A stretch of 64,000 nucleotides of DNA from Gammaproteobacteria bacterium (GCA_020850735.1 JADZEE010000069.1:1-64000), one strand, 5' to 3'. Numbered from the stretch's first letter, positions 42,376 through 51,047 are shown. The notes: a model not told the origin generated them from the sequence alone. Numbers and translations are program-made.

Positions 42376-42512
42376 TTATTGATTGATTCATGGTATTGCC
42401 TCCGGGACCGGGCGGGCCGCGCCAGGGCCGGGTGTCGAGCGATTTTACACTTCCGCGATCGTGTCGAATCGCAAGGCCGGTAACTCACTGTTGCAAAGGA
42501 AATTTTCCATAA

Positions 42513-42530
42513 TGGCACCATCTTTGCTGT
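42513..42530 (+). promoter_or_regulatory. Near-consensus sigma-54 promoter of the PEP-CTERM genes
   Basis: TGGCACC (42513-42519), four bases, then TTGCTGT (42524-42530) matches the RpoN -24/-12 consensus TGGCACG-N4-TTGCW with the invariant GG and GC exactly 12 bases apart. Transcription should start near 42539, about 55 bases before an ATG with a perfect AGGAGG ribosome-binding site. PEP-CTERM protein genes are known to be controlled by the PrsK/PrsR system and sigma-54. An activator site further upstream could not be defined. Confidence 0.7.
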
Positions 42531-42593
42531 AGCAATACACACAGGCCGCGCCGGGAGATCGTTCCGGGTGCGGTCGCAGGAGGATTTCGAACC

Positions 42594-43286
42594 ATGCAGA
42601 GCAAGCGGATCAAGCCCGGTCTGGTCAGCGCCCTGTTCGCCGCCGTGCTGCTCAGCGGCGCCCAGGCGGCCTCGGCCGGCGTCGTCATCTACACCCTGGC
42701 GGACATCGGCACCTTCGCCGCGTACACGGAAGACAACGTCGGCCAGACCTTCGCCGGCACCGGCTTCGTCGGCATGTACGAGACCGTCCGGAACGGCTCC
42801 GACCAGTTCGCCCACCTGTTCGGACTCGAGGACGTGGACTACAGCCGCACGGTCGCGCAGGTCGGGATCGGCGGCCTCGCCGGTGCCGGCATCGTCAGCG
42901 CCACCTTGAGCTTCGACCTGCTCGACGGCTCGGCCACCGACCACGGCATCGCCGTGACCGGTTTCGCCGGCACCGGCGCGCTGGGTTGGATCTGGGACGC
43001 GCCGGGCAGCAACTACGGCAGCGTCGGCGCACTGGTGAGCGACGGCGCCAACAGCGTCGACGTGACCGCGCTGCTGGCTGCCAGCGTGCTCGCCGGCGAC
43101 GCCTGGTTCAACCTGCATCTGCGGGGCACGGACGGCCAGTACGTGTGGACCTACTCGGACGGCGATCCCGACAATGCCAACGTGCGCCTGACCGTGGTCA
43201 CCCGGGATGCTCCGGAGCCGGCGACCCTGGCGCTGTTCGGCGCGGGCCTGCTCGGCTTCGCTGGCCGGCGCCGGCGTGCCTGCTGA
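42594..43286 (+). CDS. PEP-CTERM sorting domain protein
   Basis: A 230-residue exported protein. A signal peptide spans about residues 1-28. The C-terminus is a textbook PEP-CTERM tripartite signal: PEPATLALFGAGLLGFAG then four Arg and a short tail, recognised and cleaved by an exosortase. The middle domain is beta-rich (FDLLDGSATDHGIAVTGFAG, SVDVTALLAASVLAGDAW) and of unknown function. It is related to the next gene over its full length. No exosortase or exopolysaccharide genes are in the window. It is driven by the sigma-54 promoter at 42513. Confidence 0.88.
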   Translation: MQSKRIKPGLVSALFAAVLLSGAQAASAGVVIYTLADIGTFAAYTEDNVGQTFAGTGFVGMYETVRNGSDQFAHLFGLEDVDYSRTVAQVGIGGLAGAGIVSATLSFDLLDGSATDHGIAVTGFAGTGALGWIWDAPGSNYGSVGALVSDGANSVDVTALLAASVLAGDAWFNLHLRGTDGQYVWTYSDGDPDNANVRLTVVTRDAPEPATLALFGAGLLGFAGRRRRAC

Positions 43287-43312
43287 GAACCTCGGGATCC
43301 TGACAGCTCATG

Positions 43313-43334
43313 GCGGCGGCCTGCGGGCCGCCGC
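43313..43334 (+). terminator. GC-rich stem-loop between the tandem PEP-CTERM-type genes
   Basis: A perfect 9-base inverted repeat, GCGGCGGCC and GGCCGCCGC, closes a TGCG tetraloop 27 bases after the first gene's stop. It is not followed by a clear T-tract, so it may be an RNA-stability element or partial terminator that lowers expression of the second gene rather than a full terminator. Confidence 0.5.
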
Positions 43335-43379
43335 TGCGTTTGCGGGACCGGCAGACCCGTGGTCGTACGACCGGCGTCG

Positions 43380-44090
43380 ATGATCCGCGGCCTCGCCGCG
43401 CTGCTGTGCCTGGCCCTGGGCGGCGCCGCGGTACCCGCGCGGGCGGCCAGCTACACCTTCGTCCTGCCCGACATCGGCGTCTACGACGCCGGCACCGCGG
43501 CGCCCGCCACCGCCGTCGACACCGGCCAGACCTTTGCCGGCGACGGCTTCGTCGGCCTGTACGCGGCCGGCATTTACGGCTACCCGGCCTTCGCCAGCCT
43601 GTTCGGCGTCGAGCAGAACGATTTCAGCCGCACGATCGCCCAGATCGGCATCGCGGTGCTCGATGGCATGCAGGTGCTCGGCGCGACGCTCGGTTTCTAC
43701 CTCGAGACCCGGGAGCCGTTCGGAGGCGCTGGCTTGCACGGCGTGGAAATCACCGGCTACGCCGGCAGCGGCGCGCTCGGCTACGCCTGGAACGCACCCG
43801 ACGACAACTACGGCAGCGTCAACGCATGGGTGGACCTGGGATCGAACAGCGTAGACGTGACCGCGCTGGTGGCCGCCGCCGTCAGCCACGGCGACGCCTG
43901 GCTCAACCTGCACCTGCGGGGCAGCGACGAGCTGTACCTGTACACCCGCACCGAGGACGATCGGGACGCCGCGGATCTGCGCCTGTTCGTGATCGCCGAG
44001 CCACTGGTCGTGCCCGTACCGTCGGCCTGGGCGGGATTCGCGGGCGCCCTGCTCGCACTCGCCGGCGCCCGCCGCCGCGCGGCGGCGTAA
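43380..44090 (+). CDS. Paralogue of the PEP-CTERM protein with a VPVPSA-type sorting tail
   Basis: A 236-residue exported protein, clearly a tandem duplicate of the preceding gene: shared blocks include GQTFAGxGFVGxY, FSRTIAQIGI, GYAGSGALGYAWNAP-DNYGSV and SVDVTALVAAAVSHGDAW-NLHLRG. The tail differs: VPVPSAWAGFAGALLALAG then three Arg, the VPxPxA variant of the exosortase signal. ATG at 43380 was chosen because the signal peptide (MIRGLAALLCLALGG...) starts there. It ends two bases before the rlmD stop on the other strand. Confidence 0.85.
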   Translation: MIRGLAALLCLALGGAAVPARAASYTFVLPDIGVYDAGTAAPATAVDTGQTFAGDGFVGLYAAGIYGYPAFASLFGVEQNDFSRTIAQIGIAVLDGMQVLGATLGFYLETREPFGGAGLHGVEITGYAGSGALGYAWNAPDDNYGSVNAWVDLGSNSVDVTALVAAAVSHGDAWLNLHLRGSDELYLYTRTEDDRDAADLRLFVIAEPLVVPVPSAWAGFAGALLALAGARRRAAA

Positions 44091-44091
44091 T

Positions 44092-45438
44092 TCAGACTCC
44101 CGGTCCGGCGTTGCGGCGCGGCGCGAACACGGCGATGGATTCCACGTGCGTGGTATGCGGGAACATGTCCATCACTCCCGCGGCGACGAGTTCCAGGCCC
44201 CGCGTACCTACCAGGATCCCGGCGTCACGGGCGAGCGTGGCGGGGTTGCACGACACGTAGACCAGGCAGCGCAGGGCCGCCAGCGGCAGCTCCCGCACGA
44301 GCGCCTCAGCACCGCTGCGCGGCGGATCCAGCAACACCTTGGCAAACGTGCCGCGGCGCACGGCGGCGGGCAGATCGGCGGCCAGATCGGCCTCGCCGAG
44401 CTCGACGTTGGCGATACCGTTGCGGGCGGCATTGGCCTGCGCCCGCGCGACCAGCGCCGCGTCGCCTTCGAACGCGCACACGCGGCGCGCGCGACGCGCC
44501 AGCGGCAACGTGAAGTTGCCGAGGCCGCAATACAGATCGAGCACGTCCTGGTCCGCTGCCGGTGCCAGCAGATCGACGACGCGATCGACCAGCCGGCGAT
44601 TGAGATCAAAGCTCACCTGGGTGAAATCCGCCGGCTCGAAGTGGATCTCGACATCGTGGGCGGGCAGCCGGTAGCGCAGCGCGCGCTGCGCGCCCGGCAC
44701 GAGCGCGTGCACGCTGCCGGGCCCGTCGGGCTGCAGGTAAAAGTCGATGCCGTGAGCGGCGCCGAACGCGGCGAGCCGTTCACGGTCGGCCGTAGCAAGC
44801 GGCGCGAGATGGCGGACGATGATGGCGGCGACGTCGTCCTCACCGACTGCGACTTCGAGTTGCGGGATCCGATCCCGGATCGACAGCGCGCCGATCAGCT
44901 CGCGCAGCGCGAGGATCCGCCTGCCGACGGCCGGGTGCAGCACCTCGCAGCCGGTGAGCGCGGTGATGAAGGCCGAGCCGCGCTCGCGAAACCCGACCAG
45001 CGCACCGCCTTTCCCCGGTACCCATTTCACCCCGAGCCGGGCCTTGCGCCGGTAACCCCAGACCGGCGCGAGCAGCGGCTCGAGCACCCGCCCGGGCGCG
45101 ACACCGCCGATGTGCCCGAGCTGCTCGAGCAATACCCTCTGCTTGTGCGCAATCTGCGCCGCGGGGGCCAGGTGCTGCAGGCTGCAGCCGCCGCACACGC
45201 CGTAATGCGGGCATCCGGGCGCGACCCGGTCCACGGCGGCCTCGGTAATCGCCACTGCGGTGGCTTCGTCGAAACGCCCGCGCCGGCGCAGGTAGCGGAT
45301 GCTGGCCAGCTCGCCCGGCAGCGCGCCGTCGACGAAGGTCGTCTTGCCGCCGATATGCGCGACGCCGCGCCCCTCGTGGGCGAGACTTTCGATGCGCACG
45401 CCGTCGGCGGTCATCGCGGCGCGGTGCTTCACGGTCAC
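44092..45438 (-). CDS. rlmD: 23S rRNA (uracil-1939-C5)-methyltransferase RlmD
   Basis: A 448-residue SAM-dependent RNA methyltransferase with an N-terminal TRAM domain (about 10-65). Fe-S cysteines are Cys76, Cys82, Cys85 (CPHYGVCGGCSLQH) and Cys164 (ALTGCEVLHP). SAM motif VLDLYCGLGNFTLPLA and the catalytic DPPRSGA and YVSCNP motifs are complete. It modifies U1939 in 23S rRNA. It is a stand-alone gene in the same direction as the exonuclease gene upstream. Confidence 0.95.
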   Translation of the reverse strand: MTVKHRAAMTADGVRIESLAHEGRGVAHIGGKTTFVDGALPGELASIRYLRRRGRFDEATAVAITEAAVDRVAPGCPHYGVCGGCSLQHLAPAAQIAHKQRVLLEQLGHIGGVAPGRVLEPLLAPVWGYRRKARLGVKWVPGKGGALVGFRERGSAFITALTGCEVLHPAVGRRILALRELIGALSIRDRIPQLEVAVGEDDVAAIIVRHLAPLATADRERLAAFGAAHGIDFYLQPDGPGSVHALVPGAQRALRYRLPAHDVEIHFEPADFTQVSFDLNRRLVDRVVDLLAPAADQDVLDLYCGLGNFTLPLARRARRVCAFEGDAALVARAQANAARNGIANVELGEADLAADLPAAVRRGTFAKVLLDPPRSGAEALVRELPLAALRCLVYVSCNPATLARDAGILVGTRGLELVAAGVMDMFPHTTHVESIAVFAPRRNAGPGV

Positions 45439-45491
45439 GTCGCCGCCGTCCGGTGTCGCGGGGGAAGCAACTGCGCGCCGACCCGCCCGCC

Positions 45492-46271
45492 TCAGGCGGC
45501 GGACCAGGCGGCGAGGAACTCGTGCAGGTGCGCGCCGGGCGCGTCACGCAGGCAGGCGCGAACGCGTTCGACCTCTTCGTCATGCGCCGGCGCGCTCAGC
45601 CTGCCGCGCATCAGCTCGTAACGCAGGAAGACCAGATAGGTATTGAGGACGTCGGTCTCGCAGTAGGCCCGGATCCCGGCGCGATCCCCGTCGAGCCACG
45701 CCTGCCATACGCCCGCACCGGTCATGCCCAGCTTGCCCGGCAAGCCGAGCAAAGTCGCCACGTCGTGCAGCGACGCGCTCGCGCGCGGCTGGTAACCCGC
45801 AAGGACGTCCATCAGATCGGTGTGGCGCTGGTGGTAGCGACTAAGGTAATTATTCCACCGGAAACTCTGGTCCTCGTCGCCCGTTTCCCAGTAACGCGGT
45901 GCCGCAACGCCGTGCAGCAGCGCGCGATAGTGCAGGACCGGCAGATCGAAGCCGCCACCGTTCCACGACACCAGCGTCGGTGCGAACCGTTCGAGGCCCT
46001 CGAAGAAACGCCGGAGCAACTCGGGTTCGTCGGCATCGACGTCGCCCAGCGACCACACGCGCAATGCGTCGTCACGGCGCAGCGCCACGGCGATGGCAAC
46101 GACGCGGTGCAGGTGATGACGCAGAAACTCGGAGCGGCCCTCGGTTTCCTGCTGGCGCCGGCAGAACATCACGTTCGCGACCTCGGCGTCGGTGAGATCG
46201 TCCAGCTCATACAGGCGCCGGCCGGCGGCGACGTCGGGGACGGTTTCGATGTCGAAAACCAGCACGTTCAT
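45492..46271 (-). CDS. 3'-5' exonuclease of the DnaQ/PolB-like DEDD superfamily
   Basis: A 259-residue predicted exonuclease. The first motif is VLVFDIETVPD (Asp/Glu metal ligands), the second LVSWNGGGFDLPVLHYRA, and the third YCETDVLNTYLVF with Tyr/Asp; together they give the DEDD set of the DNA_pol_B_exo2 family. Stand-alone members have no assigned pathway. ATG at 46271 was chosen since MNVLVFDIETVPD matches the family start; an upstream ATG would add eight residues. Confidence 0.85.
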   Translation of the reverse strand: MNVLVFDIETVPDVAAGRRLYELDDLTDAEVANVMFCRRQQETEGRSEFLRHHLHRVVAIAVALRRDDALRVWSLGDVDADEPELLRRFFEGLERFAPTLVSWNGGGFDLPVLHYRALLHGVAAPRYWETGDEDQSFRWNNYLSRYHQRHTDLMDVLAGYQPRASASLHDVATLLGLPGKLGMTGAGVWQAWLDGDRAGIRAYCETDVLNTYLVFLRYELMRGRLSAPAHDEEVERVRACLRDAPGAHLHEFLAAWSAA

Positions 46272-46298
46272 GGCGCTTGCTGCGCGGCGCGGCATGGC

Positions 46299-46862
46299 TC
46301 AGGGCGTCGGTGCCGCGCCCGGTTTCTGGCTGACGCGGGGGAGGACCTTCCAGCCGGCATCGCCCAGGCGCAGCCGCACGCTCTCGTCGGTCACATCGGC
46401 ACCCGCCGTGCAGTGCACCTCGATGTCGACGCTGGTCGCGTCGACCGGACGCTCGGAGCCGACCGCGCAGTCGCGCTGGAGCTGCCCCGCCGCATGCTTG
46501 TCCATGCATACCTTGCGGAAACGATCGGTGATCTCGCGCTCGAGCCGCGCGCGCATCTGCCGGCCGATCGCCGCGCGCGCCTTGGGATCGGGCATCAGCG
46601 TGTCCAGCGGCACCTGCTGCATGAGCTGATCGACCAGGTCGTTCATGTCCGTCAGGGCGACGAAGGTGTCACAGTCACCCTGCGCCATCGCCGTTGCGAC
46701 CCGGTCGGCCGTGGCGCGCGCCGATATCGCGTGAGCGGCGTCGGGCGCCGGCCACACGACCGGCGCCAGCACGAACAGCGCGCCCGCCAGCGACGCGCGC
46801 AGCAGCGCGAACCGCCCGGCGCACGCGCACCGGCCATCCGCATCGGCGCGGTGCCCGGGCAC
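46299..46862 (-). CDS. Uncharacterised exported protein
   Basis: A protein of about 187 residues whose N-terminus has a signal-peptide core (LLRASLAGALFVLAPVVW) ending near AAHA. The mature part is mostly helical with four cysteines (GDCDTF, KVCMDK, QRDCAVG, VHCTAG). I do not recognise a named domain. The GTG at 46862 lies five bases after the ydbL stop, so it is probably the last gene of the ydbH-ydbL transcript; that start leaves an unusually long n-region, so a later non-standard start is possible. Confidence 0.6.
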   Translation of the reverse strand: MPGHRADADGRCACAGRFALLRASLAGALFVLAPVVWPAPDAAHAISARATADRVATAMAQGDCDTFVALTDMNDLVDQLMQQVPLDTLMPDPKARAAIGRQMRARLEREITDRFRKVCMDKHAAGQLQRDCAVGSERPVDATSVDIEVHCTAGADVTDESVRLRLGDAGWKVLPRVSQKPGAAPTP

Positions 46863-46866
46863 GTGG

Positions 46867-47490
46867 CTAGTGCTGCTGCCAGGCACCACTCTGGTCCTGG
46901 AACCACCATCCTCCCGGCGCATTGGCGACCCAGCGGCGCGCGAAGATGTCGCGGATCCGGGCTTCCCACTCGGGATGCCCGTTGGCTTTTGCCACCTCCG
47001 CATAGAGCTGATTGCGATCGCGATTCTCATCGGCGATCAGCGCATTCACGCCGGCGCGCTCGCGGATGGGCACGGCCTTGGCGTCGCGCAACGTCAGCAG
47101 GCCGTTGGCGGCCATGCCGATGGAACCGCTCGCGTAGTGCGGTTGCAACCGGGCATGACGGGCCGTCATGGCGTCCTGCAGGGCCCTGATGGCCGGCGTC
47201 GCAATGGTGATGTCCGGCTCCTGCGCCGCCGCTCGCGGTACGAACGCGTCCAGCAGCGCCGCCGCCACCCGCTCGTGGAGGGGCAGATCGCGGGCCGAGG
47301 AACCGTCGCCGGCAGGCGCCGGCGCGGTCTGCGCCGGCGGCGCGTCATCCTGCGCGCGGCCGTAGACTTCCTTGACGAACCGATCGGCGGCGTTTTCCGC
47401 AGCCGCCGCGGGAAAGTACACGTTCACGGTCACGCACGCCGCCGCGCCGAAGCACGCACCGAGCAGTGACAGGCGTTTGACCAGCTTCAT
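46867..47490 (-). CDS. ydbL: YdbL-like DUF1318 protein
   Basis: A 207-residue exported protein. The N-terminus has a signal ending in AAACVTVNVYFPAAAAE; the Cys with this VTVNVYFPAA context suggests a lipoprotein variant of the DUF1318 family, although the box before Cys is imperfect. The C-terminal DUF1318 domain is clear: ALQDAMTARHARLQPHYASG, GLLTLRDAKAVPIRERAG, LIADENRDRNQLYAEVAKAN. ATG at 47490 has an AGGAGA ribosome-binding site. It follows the YdbH-like gene by 41 bases; the usual small ynbE gene between them is missing. Confidence 0.88.
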   Translation of the reverse strand: MKLVKRLSLLGACFGAAACVTVNVYFPAAAAENAADRFVKEVYGRAQDDAPPAQTAPAPAGDGSSARDLPLHERVAAALLDAFVPRAAAQEPDITIATPAIRALQDAMTARHARLQPHYASGSIGMAANGLLTLRDAKAVPIRERAGVNALIADENRDRNQLYAEVAKANGHPEWEARIRDIFARRWVANAPGGWWFQDQSGAWQQH

Positions 47491-47531
47491 GACTGTCTCC
47501 TCATGTTCATACCGTGTGCGCCCGGACGGCG

Positions 47532-49604
47532 TCACTGGATGATGACCTCGCCACGGCCGATTGTCTGCAGCCCGTCCACCAGCACCCGCCACGCGATCGA
47601 TCGGCCACTGCCCTTGACGTCGATCCAGGGCGGCAGCAGACCACCACGGGTGAGAATATGGAAACCGCCCTCCGTGTCCTCGACGCCACCGAGCTGACAA
47701 TAGCCGTTGTAGAGGCGACAACTGATCCCGAGCCGGTCGTAGGAATATTCCTTGAAGAACCGCAGCAGGCCGCGGGACACCGCGCCACCGCTGCCACCAC
47801 CGATCGCGCCCAGGTTGTCCACGGCGCGCTGGCTGATGCGATGACGCGTGGTATCGTCCGCGGGCGTGGCGAGCTCGGCGTCGAAATGGACCGGCTGCCA
47901 GGCCTGCAGCTCCAGCTCGTGCACGTATCCGCTCAAACGCCCGGTAATGGTACCAAAGGAGAAGGTGTCGGTCAGTTGCTCCAGGTCCAGCCGCTCGATG
48001 TCGATGTCCGCATGCAGGCGCGGCACGAGCTCGAACAGGTCGTCCAGGGCGAGGTTGCGAACGCGCACGCGCCCGTCGAACACGCTGATGGCGAGCTCGC
48101 CGTCGAGTTCGAACGCGCCGTTTCGGTAATGCAGGCCGTCGATGGCACCGCTCACGCGACCCTGCATGACGTGCCAGCCGAGCGCGGTCGTCAGCTCCTG
48201 CATCGATACCTCGCGCAGGCGCCCGGCGAGCTGCAACTGGAAGCCTTTCCCTTCGCCCACGTCGATGCTGAAACGGTCGATGGCGAGCTCGCCGTCGAGC
48301 ACCGGCACGGCCGTCCAGTCCTGCAGGACGATCTCGCCGCGCTGCGAGGTGAACGCGACCCGGCCGCCGCCGAGCGCAATGCGGTACAGGCCCGCCGCGC
48401 TCCAGCTGAGCGCCGAGGACTCACTCGCCTCGCCGGGGTTCAGGACCACCGAGCCGTCGAGCCCCGCCACGTGAAATCGGTCGCGCCCGTCGTACAGGTG
48501 CACGTCTTGGAGCTCGAGTGCGAGCGAACGCAGCACGCCGGCGCGAAGCTGCGCGGTGCCGCCGACAGCGCCCGCGATGTCCAACTCGTCCCAGGTCGTG
48601 CCGAGGAGCATGGGTTTGAGATAGGTCCCGTACAGTCGCGCCGCGTCCGTGTCCTTCACGGTCACGGTGGCGGATCCGGTCGCCGCGTCGGCGCCGCCGC
48701 CGGTTTGCAGCTGCGCTTCGACGTCTGCCACGCCCGGATGGACGTAATGCAGATTCAGATCGACCCGCCCGCTCACTGGATACCAGTGTCCCGCTGAACG
48801 CAGGCTTAATGGCCTGGCCGGCACTTCCAGCGTGAAACCGGGGCGCAACCCGCGCAAGGTGAAACCCGGCTCGACGTAGGCGAGCCCCGCACGCAGTTCG
48901 GCCGCGACCGAGAACGACACGGTGTCGTGCGCGCGCCCGACTGTGGCGCTCAGGCTGCCCGCGAGTTCCTCGCCGACGTTCGCCCCCTGGAAACCAAGCC
49001 GCTCGAAGCGCGCCGTGAGCTCGCCGCCGTCGCCGTTCAGTGCACCGGCGAGATCCGCGCGCCCGGTGACGTCCTCGACCGGCAGGGTCACGCCCGCATG
49101 CGCCACGGCCTGCGCGAGCCAGGCGAGATCCAGTCCGCGCGCGTCGACCCGGGCATGCCAGCCCCCGGCGCGACCTGCGAGGCTGGCACTGAGCGCGTCG
49201 GCGGGTCCGGCGCCGCCCGCACCGGCCAGCACGAGCCGGGCCTGGAAACCGTCGCCGGCGAGGCGCCCGTCGACGGCCGCGCGCACCGACCCGAGCGCCG
49301 GGTCGCGGATCTCGAGGTGACCGTCCCGGCAGGCGATTTCGACCGCGCTCAGATACCCGCGGTCACATGCGCAGGCAAGGCTGCGGACCGGAATACCACC
49401 ACGCCAACTCACGCGGGTCGCCCGCGCCGTCATGCGCGCCTGGTCACCATCGACAACGAGATCGAGCTGCACGGAACGGGCCCGCAAAGCAGCGGTTTCG
49501 AAGCGGCCGATGCTGATTGCCACGCTGTCCGCGCACGAGGCGGCAGCCGGGGCAAATGCGAGCGCGGCCAGAGCGAAACGCCGGAGCCCGGGCACAGGGC
49601 GCAC
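47532..49604 (-). CDS. ydbH: YdbH-like AsmA-superfamily envelope protein
   Basis: A 690-residue exported, largely beta-strand protein. A signal peptide (RRFALAALAFAPAAASC) starts it. Repeating beta segments and the C-terminal block LSGYVHELELQAWQPVHFD through DRLGISCRLYNGYCQLGG and WRVLVDGLQTIGRGEVIIQ match the YdbH/dicarboxylate-transport family, which together with YhdP and TamB transports phospholipid between membranes in E. coli. It is shorter than E. coli YdbH and has a cleavable-looking signal rather than a clear anchor. The start is GTG at 49604 with GAGGG upstream, five bases after cysM. Confidence 0.85.
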   Translation of the reverse strand: MRPVPGLRRFALAALAFAPAAASCADSVAISIGRFETAALRARSVQLDLVVDGDQARMTARATRVSWRGGIPVRSLACACDRGYLSAVEIACRDGHLEIRDPALGSVRAAVDGRLAGDGFQARLVLAGAGGAGPADALSASLAGRAGGWHARVDARGLDLAWLAQAVAHAGVTLPVEDVTGRADLAGALNGDGGELTARFERLGFQGANVGEELAGSLSATVGRAHDTVSFSVAAELRAGLAYVEPGFTLRGLRPGFTLEVPARPLSLRSAGHWYPVSGRVDLNLHYVHPGVADVEAQLQTGGGADAATGSATVTVKDTDAARLYGTYLKPMLLGTTWDELDIAGAVGGTAQLRAGVLRSLALELQDVHLYDGRDRFHVAGLDGSVVLNPGEASESSALSWSAAGLYRIALGGGRVAFTSQRGEIVLQDWTAVPVLDGELAIDRFSIDVGEGKGFQLQLAGRLREVSMQELTTALGWHVMQGRVSGAIDGLHYRNGAFELDGELAISVFDGRVRVRNLALDDLFELVPRLHADIDIERLDLEQLTDTFSFGTITGRLSGYVHELELQAWQPVHFDAELATPADDTTRHRISQRAVDNLGAIGGGSGGAVSRGLLRFFKEYSYDRLGISCRLYNGYCQLGGVEDTEGGFHILTRGGLLPPWIDVKGSGRSIAWRVLVDGLQTIGRGEVIIQ

Positions 49605-49609
49605 GACCC

Positions 49610-50515
49610 TCAGGTCGGAAACACGCCCGTCGACAGGTAGCGGTCGCCGCGATCGCAGACGATGGTCACAATGACGGCGTTCTCGACCTCGCGGGACAGG
49701 CTCAGCGCGGCGGCGATCGCGCCGCCGGAGGAGATGCCGGCGAAAATACCCTCGCGCGCTCCGAGCGCACGGGTGGTGCGCTCGGACTCTTCCTGGCTGA
49801 CGTCGATGATGCGATCGACCCGCGATGGCTCGAAGATCCGCGGCAGATAATCCTGCGGCCAGCGGCGTATACCCGGAATGCAGGCGCCGTCGCGCGGCTG
49901 CACGCCGACGATCTGAATGCCGGGATCACGCTCCTTCAGGTAGCGCGAAACGCCCATGATCGTGCCGGTCGTACCCATCGAGCTGACGAAGTGCGTGACA
50001 CAGCCGTTGGTGTCACGCCAGATCTCCGGCCCGGTCGCCTCGTAGTGGGCCCGCGGGTTGTCCGGGTTGGAGAACTGATCGAGAACCCGGCCGCGGCCGT
50101 CGGCTTCCAGCTGCCGCGCGCGGTCGATTGCCGCCTCCATGCTGCCCGCGCGCGGCGTGAGGATGATCTCGGCGCCGAAGGCCTGCATCACGGCGCGCCG
50201 CTCCGCGCTCATGTGCTCGGGCATGACGAGCAGCATGCGGTAACCGCGGATGGCGGCGGCCATGGCGAGGGCGATGCCGGTGTTGCCGCTGGTCGCCTCG
50301 ATCAGGGTGTCGCCGGGCGCGATCTCGCCGCGTGCCTCGGCCTGGCGAATCATGCTGATCGCGGGACGATCCTTGACCGAGCCGGCCGGATTGTTGCCCT
50401 CGAGCTTGGCGAGCAGGACGTTGGACGTGTCGCCGGGCAGCCGCTGCAGACGCACCAGCGGGGTATTACCGACGAAATCCTCGATCGTCGGGTGACTGCG
50501 CAACTTCACGTCCAT
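49610..50515 (-). CDS. cysM: Cysteine synthase B
   Basis: A 301-residue PLP enzyme making cysteine from O-acetylserine and sulfide or thiosulfate. The PLP lysine is Lys48 in NPAGSVKDRPA; the substrate loop is EATSGNTGIALA, and the phosphate-binding GTTGTIMG follows. FAGISSGGAIAAAL supports cysteine synthase, and the short length and R-rich RDGACIPGIRRWPQDYLP segment point to CysM rather than CysK. It is upstream of ydbH. Confidence 0.93.
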   Translation of the reverse strand: MDVKLRSHPTIEDFVGNTPLVRLQRLPGDTSNVLLAKLEGNNPAGSVKDRPAISMIRQAEARGEIAPGDTLIEATSGNTGIALAMAAAIRGYRMLLVMPEHMSAERRAVMQAFGAEIILTPRAGSMEAAIDRARQLEADGRGRVLDQFSNPDNPRAHYEATGPEIWRDTNGCVTHFVSSMGTTGTIMGVSRYLKERDPGIQIVGVQPRDGACIPGIRRWPQDYLPRIFEPSRVDRIIDVSQEESERTTRALGAREGIFAGISSGGAIAAALSLSREVENAVIVTIVCDRGDRYLSTGVFPT

Positions 50516-50558
50516 GGCACCATTGTACCCTCGCGGTGGCTGCGATTCCGGGCGCCGG

Positions 50559-51047
50559 TCATGCTTGCGGCGCGCAATCATCGCGCAGCTCCAGAGACAG
50601 TATCAACGCGTCTTCGCGGCCGGAGCGCGCCGGGTAGTAGGAACGGCGCGTGCCGACGAGCGCGAATCCGGCGCTGCGGTACAGCGCCAGCCCGGTGGCA
50701 TTGGAAGGCCGCACCTCGAGGTAGGTCGCGCCGGCATGGTGAGTGCGGGCGACCCCGAGCATGTGCGTGAGCAGGTTCCGGCCGTAGCCCAGCCCCTGCG
50801 CAGCGGGAGCAATACACAGATTGAGGAGGTGCGCCTCGCCGGCACCGACACTCATGATGGCGTAGCCCGCGATCCCGGCGCCGGACTGCAGCACCCAGCA
50901 GCAGTAACCGACCCGCAGGCAGTCACAGAAGACCCCTTCGGACCAGGGAAATTCGTAGGCCTCGCGCTCGACCGCGACGACCGCCGCCACGTCGCTCTCT
51001 CGCATCGGCCGCAAATACGGCACCGCCGGCCTGACGACCGCGCTCAC
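50559..51047 (-). CDS. rimI: Ribosomal protein bS18-alanine N-acetyltransferase RimI
   Basis: A 162-residue GNAT acetyltransferase. The acetyl-CoA loop QGLGYGRNLL, LEVRPSNATGLALYRSAGF and RRSYYPARSGREDALILSL are RimI hallmarks, as is the FPWSEGVFCDCLRVGY region. The start GTG at 51047 overlaps the uracil-DNA glycosylase stop (GTGA), so translation is probably coupled. Length is typical. Confidence 0.93.
   Translation of the reverse strand: MSAVVRPAVPYLRPMRESDVAAVVAVEREAYEFPWSEGVFCDCLRVGYCCWVLQSGAGIAGYAIMSVGAGEAHLLNLCIAPAAQGLGYGRNLLTHMLGVARTHHAGATYLEVRPSNATGLALYRSAGFALVGTRRSYYPARSGREDALILSLELRDDCAPQA

Noticed and set aside
42357-43913. Two minus-strand frames (42357-43118 and 43308-43913) that resemble each other, both starting MQVEPGVA
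   Set aside because: They resemble each other only because they are antisense to the two paralogous PEP-CTERM-type genes, which have signal peptides, sorting tails and, for the first, a promoter and ribosome-binding site.
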